From: an uncultured Paracoccus sp.
Lineage (GTDB): Bacteria > Pseudomonadota > Alphaproteobacteria > Rhodobacterales > Rhodobacteraceae
Direction: 5' to 3'
Assembly: GCA_937859005.1 (NCBI GenBank)
Contig: CALLYR010000279.1
Span: forward strand, 1 to 5,074
Length of the DNA stretch: 5,074 bases
In this document: positions 1-4,457 of the stretch, in pieces
How positions within the stretch are numbered: position 1 is the stretch's first letter
How the letters are laid out: each line of letters opens with the position of its first letter
Notes under the pieces: model-generated
Database searches by the model: none
Told to the model about the DNA's origin: nothing
What the model saw: only the letters and a program-made list of their open reading frames with translations
Translations under genes and position numbers: made by a program

Positions 1-18
1 CTGGCGCGCAATCAGGAT

Positions 19-23
19 GGGGA
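19..23 (+). promoter_or_regulatory. Likely ribosome binding site that decides the surA start
   Basis: GGGGA at 19-23 lies 5 nt before the ATG at 29, a normal Shine-Dalgarno spacing. The alternative ATG at 17 has only AGG directly against it (14-16), which is too close. This favours the start at 29, which also gives a shorter, more standard signal peptide beginning MRRII. Confidence 0.5.
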
Positions 24-28
24 CTGCG

Positions 29-1354
29 ATGCGGCGGATCATTCATACGGCGGTGGTGGCGGCTTGCCTGACGGGCGGCACGCTGTCCGCGCAGGCACAG
101 GGGCCGTTCACGCCGCTTGTCCATGTCAACAATGCGGCGGTCACGCAGTACGAACTGGATCAACGCATCCGCTTCATGTCGCTGTTGCGGGCACCCGGCG
201 CGGACCGGGACTCGGCGCTGAAGGCGCTGATGGAGGACCGGCTGAAGCTGCAGGCCGCGCGCCAGCTGGGCATCACCGTCAGCGACAAGGGGCTGGAACA
301 GGGCCTGGCTGAATTCGCAGGCCGCGCCAACATGGATGTCGAAACCTTCACGCAGGAACTGGCAAAGGATGGGGTCGAACCCCAGGCCTATCGCGATTTC
401 GTCAAGGCGGGCGTCGCCTGGCGCGAGGTCGTGCGCCAGCGCATCGTCCCCACCATCCGGGTGTCGGAGACCGAAATCGACCAGGCAATGCGCAAGGAAG
501 TCGAAACCCCCATCGTCACCCGGGTGCTGGTATCCGAACTGGTCATCCCCGCGCCCCCCGGCCAGGAACAGGCGGCGCAGGCCCGGGCGCAGCAACTGGC
601 GGAAACGGTGAAATCCGAAGCCGCCTTTGCCGCCGCCGCGCGGCAGTATTCGGCCACCCCCAGCGCGGCGCAGGGCGGGCGGCTGGACTGGACCCCGCTG
701 GAAAACCTGCCCCCCGTCCTGCGCCAGCTGATGCTGAGCATGCAGCCCGGCACCATCAGCCAGCCGCTGACCGTGCCCGGCGCGGTCGTGCTGTTTTTCC
801 TGCGCGACACGCAGGGGCGGCTGCGGGCGGGCGCGGCGGAACAGACGGTCGATTACGTCACGCTGGACCTGCCCTCGGCGGCGGACGGGGCGCAGATCCT
901 GGCGCGCGCCGACAGTTGCGATCAGGTCTTCGTCGAGGCCAACCGCTTTGCCGGCGATCCCATCCGGCGGCAGACGCAACCCCTGGGCGCGGTTCCCGGC
1001 GACATCGCGCAGCGGATGGCCAGCCTGGATACGAACGAGGGCACGGTCATCGATTATGGCGCGGGGGCACGGCTGGTCATGCTGTGCCGCCGGATGCCTT
1101 CGCTGATCGCGGAGAACACCCCCGACACCACCCTGCCCGGTCTGCCGCAACCGCCGGTGGCTGCGGCTGCCGCCCCGGATGCCGCCAATGCCGCCAGCGA
1201 TGCCGCCGTGGCGGCGGGCGTGGCCCAGCCGTCCGAGCCGCCGCTGACTTCGCGCGAGGCCACGCGCGAGGCGATCTTCAACCGCAAGATCAACGCCGCC
1301 GCCGATGCCTATCTGGCCGAGCTGAAGGCCGACGCGATCATCCGCAGGCCATGA
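29..1354 (+). CDS. surA: SurA-like periplasmic chaperone / parvulin-type peptidyl-prolyl isomerase
   Basis: Predicted periplasmic chaperone for outer-membrane proteins, 441 residues from the ATG at 29. Residues 1-23 look like a Sec signal peptide: MRR, a hydrophobic core, then AQA before the likely cleavage site. Residues about 30-155 match the SurA N-terminal helical domain (VHVNNAAVTQYELDQR, then LMEDRLKLQAARQLGITVS). Residues about 165-262 form one parvulin domain, with the typical AAARQYSATPSAAQGG and LDW elements and the hydrophobic strand GAVVLFFLRD. Residues about 270-356 look like a second, degenerate parvulin-like segment holding the only two cysteines of the mature protein (C297, C353). 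An Ala/Pro-rich spacer (about 373-405) precedes a final helix, REAIFNRKINAAADAYLAEL, that resembles the SurA C-terminus. An in-frame ATG at 17 would add four residues, but the one at 29 has a better-spaced ribosome site. The order surA-pdxA-rsmA supports the call. Chaperone activity is inferred; catalytic isomerase activity is uncertain. Confidence 0.93.
   Translation: MRRIIHTAVVAACLTGGTLSAQAQGPFTPLVHVNNAAVTQYELDQRIRFMSLLRAPGADRDSALKALMEDRLKLQAARQLGITVSDKGLEQGLAEFAGRANMDVETFTQELAKDGVEPQAYRDFVKAGVAWREVVRQRIVPTIRVSETEIDQAMRKEVETPIVTRVLVSELVIPAPPGQEQAAQARAQQLAETVKSEAAFAAAARQYSATPSAAQGGRLDWTPLENLPPVLRQLMLSMQPGTISQPLTVPGAVVLFFLRDTQGRLRAGAAEQTVDYVTLDLPSAADGAQILARADSCDQVFVEANRFAGDPIRRQTQPLGAVPGDIAQRMASLDTNEGTVIDYGAGARLVMLCRRMPSLIAENTPDTTLPGLPQPPVAAAAAPDAANAASDAAVAAGVAQPSEPPLTSREATREAIFNRKINAAADAYLAELKADAIIRRP
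1156..1245 (+). repeat. Low-complexity Ala/Pro-coding stretch inside surA
   Basis: This part of surA encodes roughly residues 377-405, mostly Ala with some Pro and Asp. The DNA contains near-identical 9-bp units (GATGCCGCC at 1178-1186, AATGCCGCC at 1187-1195, GATGCCGCC at 1199-1207) and other GCCGCC runs. It appears to be a flexible linker between the second parvulin-like segment and the C-terminal helix, and probably varies in length between relatives. Confidence 0.6.
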
Positions 1355-1360
1355 CCGGCA

Positions 1361-1369
1361 GGGGGGGGA
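1361..1369 (+). promoter_or_regulatory. G-rich ribosome binding site of pdxA (G8 tract)
   Basis: Eight consecutive G (1361-1368) followed by A, ending 8 nt before the ATG at 1378. GGGGA can pair with the anti-Shine-Dalgarno sequence through one G-U wobble. It favours the 1378 start over the ATG at 1351, which has no clear ribosome site but could be reached by coupling from the surA stop. If 1351 is the true start, this tract falls inside the coding sequence. Confidence 0.45.
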
Positions 1370-1377
1370 CTGGCGCC

Positions 1378-2349
1378 ATGCCCGCGCCACTGATCCTGAC
1401 CTGCGGCGAGCCGGCCGGAATCGGGCCGGAACTGGCGCCACAGGCGCTGGCCGCGGGCGTGCCCCTCGTCTGGATGGGCGATCCGCGGCATCTGCCCGCG
1501 GGCACGCGCTGGATCGAGATCGCATCGCCGGGCGATGCCGTGCCCGAGGGCACCTTGCCGGTGCTGCGCCATGATTTCGCCGCCCCCGCGGTGCCCGGCC
1601 GCCCCGATCCCGCCAATGCGGCCGGCGTGGTCGAGGTGATCGCGCGCGCGGCGCGGCTGGCGATGTCGGGCGCGGCGGGCGGCATCTGCACCCTGCCGAT
1701 CAGCAAGCAGGCCCTGAAGGAAGGCGCGGGTTTTCCCTTTCCGGGCCATACCGAATATCTTGCCGATCTGGGCGGCGGGGCGAAGGTCGCGATGATGCTG
1801 GCCTCGACCACGGTGGACCCGCCCTGCCGCGTCGTGCCCGCGACGATCCATATCCCGCTGGACCGGGTGCCCGCCGCCCTGACCCCCGCGGTGCTGGAGG
1901 ATGCCATCCGCATCACCCATGCCGCGCTGATCCGCGATTTCGGCATCCCCGCCCCCCGCATCGCGGTCGCGGGCCTGAACCCCCATGCCGGCGAGGGTGG
2001 GACCATGGGCCGGCAGGAGGTGGACTGGATCGCCCCCTTGCTGGATCGCCTGCGGGGCGAAGGGATGGCGCTGTCGGGGCCGCTGCCCGCCGACACGATG
2101 TTCCATGCGCCCGCGCGGGCGCGTTATGACGCGGCGGTCTGTGCCTATCACGATCAGGGGCTGATCCCGATCAAGACGCTGGATTTCGCGGGCGGCGTCA
2201 ATGTCACGCTGGGGCTGCCCTTCGTGCGCACCTCGCCCGACCACGGCACCGCCTTCGACATCGCGGGGCAAGGCCGTGCCGACCCGTCCTCGACGCTGGC
2301 CGCGCTGCGGATGGCGTGGAACATGGCCTGCGCCCGCGAGGCGGCATGA
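1378..2349 (+). CDS. pdxA: 4-hydroxythreonine-4-phosphate dehydrogenase (PdxA)
   Basis: Cytosolic enzyme of the DXP-dependent pyridoxal 5'-phosphate pathway. It oxidises 4-phosphohydroxy-L-threonine with NAD(P)+; the product decarboxylates and is used by PdxJ. The protein is 323 residues from the ATG at 1378; E. coli PdxA has 329. Family motifs are in order: CGEPAGIGPE (9-18), TLPISKQAL (105-113), PFPGHTEY (120-127), TIHIPL (156-161), AGLNPHAGEGG (198-208), CAYHDQGLIPIK (255-266) and GLPFVRTSPDHGTAFDIAG (279-297). H158, H203 and H258 correspond to the three metal-binding histidines of E. coli PdxA (H166, H211, H266), so the active site looks intact. An alternative ATG at 1351 overlaps the surA stop (ATGA) and would add nine residues, MTGRGGTGA. 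I prefer 1378 because a G-rich ribosome site precedes it and homologues begin just before the (T/C)xGEPAGIGP motif. It is co-directional with surA and probably co-transcribed. Confidence 0.96.
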   Translation: MPAPLILTCGEPAGIGPELAPQALAAGVPLVWMGDPRHLPAGTRWIEIASPGDAVPEGTLPVLRHDFAAPAVPGRPDPANAAGVVEVIARAARLAMSGAAGGICTLPISKQALKEGAGFPFPGHTEYLADLGGGAKVAMMLASTTVDPPCRVVPATIHIPLDRVPAALTPAVLEDAIRITHAALIRDFGIPAPRIAVAGLNPHAGEGGTMGRQEVDWIAPLLDRLRGEGMALSGPLPADTMFHAPARARYDAAVCAYHDQGLIPIKTLDFAGGVNVTLGLPFVRTSPDHGTAFDIAGQGRADPSSTLAALRMAWNMACAREAA

Positions 2350-2524
2350 CTGTTCCACCTTGTTCACATGATATCCTGCGGGGTTTCCCAGCGTCCGGCA
2401 AATGGTCCGGTGAACCGTTTTCGGTAACTTCCGAGCACTTGGGAAACGGTCCAGCGGACCGCTTCCAGCGAGGAAGGGCCAGGGCAGTGGCAAGGGGGGG
2501 CAGAATCCCCCCGGTCCGCGGCCC
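2350..2524 (+). promoter_or_regulatory. Structured spacer / leader between pdxA and rsmA
   Basis: These 175 bases are visibly richer in A and T than the flanking genes. They contain several perfect inverted repeats that cannot all form together: GTTTCCCA (2383-2390) with TGGGAAAC (2440-2447); ACCGTTTTC (2414-2422) with GGAAACGGT (2442-2450, one G-U pair); CGGTCC (2447-2452) with GGACCG (2456-2461); and GGTCCG (2404-2409) with CGGACC (2455-2460). A G6/C6 hairpin follows at 2495-2512. No good -35/-10 pair stands out; a weak candidate is ATGACT (2346-2351) with GATATC (2370-2375), 18 nt apart. I read it as a possible rsmA promoter and regulatory leader, by inference only. Confidence 0.4.
2495..2512 (+). 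promoter_or_regulatory. Perfect G6/C6 hairpin just upstream of the rsmA start
   Basis: GGGGGG (2495-2500), loop CAGAAT (2501-2506), CCCCCC (2507-2512). It ends 12 nt before the rsmA ATG. No T-tract follows, so it does not look like an intrinsic terminator. Its G arm is the only anti-Shine-Dalgarno-like sequence near rsmA but lies about 24 nt from the start codon, so it may affect translation by structure. Functional role unknown. Confidence 0.45.
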
Positions 2525-3370
2525 ATGAGCGCCATCGACGGCCTGCCCCCCCTGCGCGAGGTGATCGCGCGCCATGACCTGCGCGCGAAAAAGCAGCTGG
2601 GCCAGAATTTCCTGCTGGACCTGAATCTGACCGCGCGCATCGCGCGGGCGGCAGGTGATCTGACACAATGCGACGTGATCGAGGTCGGCCCCGGCCCCGG
2701 CGGGCTGACCCGCGGGCTGCTGGCCGAAGGGGCGCGGCATGTGCTGGCGATCGAAAAGGATGCCCGCGCCATTCCGGCGCTGCAGGAAGTCGCCGCGGCC
2801 TATCCGGGGCGGCTGACGGTGATCCACGGCGATGCGCTGGACATCGACCCGCTGGCCCATGTGACGCCGCCCGTCCGCATCGCGGCGAACCTGCCCTACA
2901 ACATCGGAACCGAGCTTCTGGTGGGCTGGCTGACGCCGCCCGACTGGCCGCCGTTCTGGCAATCGCTGACGCTGATGTTCCAGAAAGAGGTGGCGAGCCG
3001 CATCGTGGCCAGGCCCGGCGGCAAGGATTACGGGCGGCTGGCGATCCTGGCGCAGTGGCGCTGCGAGGCAAGGATCGTGCTGAGCCTGCCGCCGCAGGCC
3101 TTCGTGCCCGCGCCCAAGGTCGAATCGGCAGTGGTCCATCTGACCGCCCTGCCCGCGCCGCGGTATCCCGCCGATCCGAAGGTGCTGGAAGAGATCACCC
3201 GTGCCGCCTTCGGCCAGCGGCGCAAGATGCTGCGGGCGGCGCTGCGCGGGATTCACCCCGGCATCGAATCGCTGCTGGAACAGGCCGGCATCCCGCCCAC
3301 GGCGCGGGCCGAGGAGATCGACCTCTGCGCCCTCGCCCGCGCGCTTTCATCGGCGCGGGCGGGGGGCTGA
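2525..3370 (+). CDS. rsmA: 16S rRNA (adenine(1518)-N6/adenine(1519)-N6)-dimethyltransferase RsmA (KsgA)
   Basis: Cytosolic S-adenosylmethionine-dependent enzyme that dimethylates two adjacent adenosines in the 3'-terminal helix of 16S rRNA late in 30S assembly. The protein has 281 residues, close to the family norm (E. coli 273). Motifs in order: KKQLGQNFLLD (22-32), SAM motif I EVGPGPGGLT (53-62), acidic residue E77 in LAIEKDA, GDAL (102-105), catalytic motif NLPYNIGT (122-129), MFQKEVASRI (151-160), PPQAFVPAPKVESAV (189-203), and the C-terminal FGQRRKMLR (229-237). All key elements are present. The ATG at 2525 gives an N-terminus (SAIDGLPPLREVI) typical of rhodobacterial RsmA, but no clear Shine-Dalgarno sequence precedes it. 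The start forms ATGA with the stop of a 60-codon reading frame in the leader. Its stop lies 3 bp from the stop of the convergent DUF4167 gene. pdxA-rsmA adjacency is as in E. coli. Confidence 0.97.
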   Translation: MSAIDGLPPLREVIARHDLRAKKQLGQNFLLDLNLTARIARAAGDLTQCDVIEVGPGPGGLTRGLLAEGARHVLAIEKDARAIPALQEVAAAYPGRLTVIHGDALDIDPLAHVTPPVRIAANLPYNIGTELLVGWLTPPDWPPFWQSLTLMFQKEVASRIVARPGGKDYGRLAILAQWRCEARIVLSLPPQAFVPAPKVESAVVHLTALPAPRYPADPKVLEEITRAAFGQRRKMLRAALRGIHPGIESLLEQAGIPPTARAEEIDLCALARALSSARAGG

Positions 3371-3388
3371 GGCTTACTCGCCCGACGC
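3353..3388. terminator. Possible bidirectional hairpin over the convergent rsmA/DUF4167 stops
   Basis: CGGGCG (3356-3361) pairs with CGCCCG (3379-3384). The stem extends by three more pairs (3353-3355 with 3386-3388) past a bulged A at 3385. The 17-nt loop (3362-3378) contains both stop codons. There is no T-tract on either side, so this is a weak terminator candidate. It is the only visible structure at a junction with just 3 bp between genes. Confidence 0.25.
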
Positions 3389-4234
3389 GGCCTCGGTCTC
3401 CGGCTTGGCCGGGATTGGGCTTTCGGCCTCCCGCTTGCGCGAGCGGGCACGGGGCGCAGCGGCGCGGCGTCGGGCCGGCGGCGGGGCATCCTCGCGGGAT
3501 TCAGGTGTATCGACCGGGCCTTCGTCGCCTTCGACAGAGACGGGTTCGGGCATCCCGGAAGTGCCATCCCCCTCTGTGCCCGTCTCGCCCGCAGGGACGG
3601 CCTCGTCCGTGGCGGCAAGTTCGTCCGGGGTCAATCCCGGCACCGCCTGTTCAGGGGCGGGCTGTTCAGGGACAGCATGCTCCACCGGGATCTGAACCTC
3701 GGCGGTATTCCCCTCGGCGCGATCCTCGGCGCCGCGTTCCTCTTCGGCCGGGGCCGGGCGGCGGTTGTCGCGGCGATCCTCACGCCGGTTGTCCCGGCGC
3801 TCTCCGCGGTCGTCGCGACGTTCTCCGCGGTCGTCGCGGCGTTCGCCCCGGTTCTCGCGGCGCTCGGCACGGTCATCGCCCTGGTCGTCGCGGCGATCCC
3901 CCCGGTCGCTGTGACCGTTGCCGTTCTGGCCCTGCGGGCGATCGTCGCGGTCGTCGCCCTGCCCGAACTGCGCCTGGCGTTCGGCCTGCTCGCGCTGCGC
4001 CTCGCCCAGCATGCGGGTGTAATGTTCGGCGTGCTGGAAAAAGCTCTGCTCCGCCACGCGGTCGTTCGACAGTTGCGCGTCACGGGCCAGCGCCAGGTAT
4101 TTCTCGATGATCTGCTGGGGCGTGCCGCGGACCTTGCCTTCGGGGCCGGAGCTGTCGAAGACGCGGTTGACGACGTTGCCCAGCGACCGCTGGTTGCGGG
4201 ACTTGTTGCGCGAACGGGACTTGGATGATCTCAT
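3374..4234 (-). CDS. DUF4167 domain protein with long charged, repeat-rich tail
   Basis: The protein has 286 residues and no known biochemical function. Residues 1-20 are strongly basic (MRSSKSRSRNKSRNQRS). Residues about 20-80 match the DUF4167 domain of alphaproteobacteria: SSGPEGKVRGTPQQIIEKYL, ALARDAQLSNDR and FFQHAEHYTRML. The rest looks disordered: a polar linker, an Arg/Asp/Glu block (about 94-160) with four 7-residue units of type DRGERRD (121-148), an acidic Pro/Glu-rich stretch (about 163-250), and a basic end (RRRAAAPRARSRKR, 255-268). No signal peptide or membrane segment is seen. The start at 4234 is chosen because family members begin with such a basic segment just before the domain; the frame is open further upstream but lacks coding character. 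No clear Shine-Dalgarno sequence is seen. It lies downstream of prmC on the same strand, as I recall for alphaproteobacteria. The basic N-terminus suggests RNA binding (inference). Confidence 0.88.
   Translation of the reverse strand: MRSSKSRSRNKSRNQRSLGNVVNRVFDSSGPEGKVRGTPQQIIEKYLALARDAQLSNDRVAEQSFFQHAEHYTRMLGEAQREQAERQAQFGQGDDRDDRPQGQNGNGHSDRGDRRDDQGDDRAERRENRGERRDDRGERRDDRGERRDNRREDRRDNRRPAPAEEERGAEDRAEGNTAEVQIPVEHAVPEQPAPEQAVPGLTPDELAATDEAVPAGETGTEGDGTSGMPEPVSVEGDEGPVDTPESREDAPPPARRRAAAPRARSRKREAESPIPAKPETEAASGE
3791..3874 (-). repeat. Four in-frame 21-bp tandem repeats in the DUF4167 gene
   Basis: Four adjacent 21-bp units (3791-3811, 3812-3832, 3833-3853, 3854-3874) encode DRGERRD, DRGERRD, NRGERRD and DRAERRE when read on the minus strand. 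The first two are identical in protein and nearly so in DNA. More degenerate Arg/Asp-coding copies flank both sides (about 3755-3950). The 21-bp period preserves frame, so gain or loss of units would change tail length without breaking the protein. Confidence 0.8.
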
Positions 4235-4241
4235 CGTGCCA

Positions 4242-4247
4242 AATATG
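4242..4247 (-). promoter_or_regulatory. Candidate -10 element for the DUF4167 gene
   Basis: Read on the minus strand, CATATT (4 of 6 matches to TATAAT) sits in the most AT-rich part of the spacer, 7 nt before the ATG at 4234. The predicted transcript start would then fall next to the start codon, giving a leaderless or nearly leaderless mRNA, which would fit the missing Shine-Dalgarno sequence. No good -35 lies at the right distance. A TTGACG on the minus strand (4291-4296) is a good -35 but has only a poor -10 (ATCCAG) 17 nt on. Weak evidence. Confidence 0.22.
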
Positions 4248-4294
4248 TTGTCCGGCGCGTCATGCGCCTGGATGCGGTTGGGGTCGCGTCCGTC

Positions 4295-4319
4295 AAGAAA
4301 GGCCGGTTCGGAACCGGCT
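4295..4319 (-). terminator. Likely intrinsic terminator reading leftward, downstream of prmC
   Basis: On the minus strand, GCCGGTT, loop CCG, AACCGGC form a perfect 7-bp stem (4302-4318), with a further wobble pair at 4301/4319. The T-rich run CTTTCTT follows at once. This is the best terminator-like structure in the window. It lies about 140 nt past the prmC stop and about 60 nt before the DUF4167 start, so it would separate the two transcripts or act as an attenuator. Confidence 0.5.
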
Positions 4320-4362
4320 GTTCGCGGAAGGTTACCTGCAAGACTGTGCGGCTGACCCGTGT

Positions 4363-4385
4363 GGGGCGTCACGCCCCCGTCACGC
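4363..4385. repeat. GC-rich palindrome overlapping an 11-bp-period direct repeat
   Basis: GGGGCGT (4363-4369) and ACGCCCC (4371-4377) form a 7-bp inverted repeat around a single C. The octamer CGTCACGC occurs at 4367-4374 and again at 4378-4385, an offset of 11 bp, or about one helical turn. The symmetry and spacing are those of a possible protein-binding site. No known operator is recognised. Confidence 0.35.
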
Positions 4386-4419
4386 GGACTGCTAACCACG
4401 CGTCCGGCGATATGGCAAG

Positions 4420-4457
4420 GGAAATCGCCCGGAAAAGCTTCGATCACGGCGATTTTC
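4420..4457 (-). terminator. Hairpin overlapping the prmC stop codon
   Basis: GGAAATCGCC (4420-4429) pairs with GGCGATTTTC (4448-4457) over 10 positions with one G-U wobble. The 18-nt loop contains AAGCTT. On the minus strand the stem begins inside the prmC stop codon, and its 3' arm ends in TTT followed by CCCTTGCC. The uridine tract is poor, so termination is possible but weaker than at 4295-4319. It could instead stabilise the prmC mRNA 3' end. Confidence 0.35.

Larger units (their letters stand above)
4235..4455 (-). other. Spacer between prmC and the DUF4167 gene
   Basis: A non-coding stretch of 221 bp. One minus-strand frame is open throughout, but its codon use is unlike the neighbouring genes and it has no recognisable product. 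The stretch contains three inverted repeats (4301-4319, 4363-4377, 4420-4457), a pair of direct repeats CGTCACGC with an 11-bp period (4367-4374 and 4378-4385), and an AT-richer end next to the DUF4167 start. This suggests that prmC transcription ends here and that the DUF4167 gene has its own promoter. Confidence 0.5.

Noticed and set aside
1..71. A possible C-terminus of the upstream gene (expected lptD) in the third frame, ending at the TGA at 69-71.
   Set aside because: The visible 22 codons carry no recognisable LptD sequence, and the frame could be open by chance. The upstream gene may end before the window begins, so no feature is called.
1309..3256. Long minus-strand open frames opposite pdxA and rsmA.
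   Set aside because: They are antisense shadows of well-recognised plus-strand genes. They consist of low-complexity Arg/Pro/Gly-rich sequence with no domain motifs.
3791..3874. Regularly spaced repeats considered as a CRISPR array.
   Set aside because: The 21-bp units are directly adjacent with no unique spacers, keep the codon frame of the DUF4167 gene and encode a heptapeptide repeat.
3677..4228. A plus-strand reading frame of 183 codons that looks like a multi-pass hydrophobic membrane protein.
   Set aside because: It lies wholly antisense to the DUF4167 gene. The Val/Ala/Leu richness comes from reading Arg/Asp/Glu-rich codons on the opposite strand. There is no family motif, and the minus-strand gene has a recognised domain.
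4379..4388. A 10-bp sequence (GTCACGCGGA) in the prmC spacer that recurs at 5024-5033 inside prmC.
   Set aside because: The second copy is in the conserved coding region (FRVTRD), where the protein dictates the bases. A single 10-bp match in 5 kb of GC-rich DNA is not convincing.
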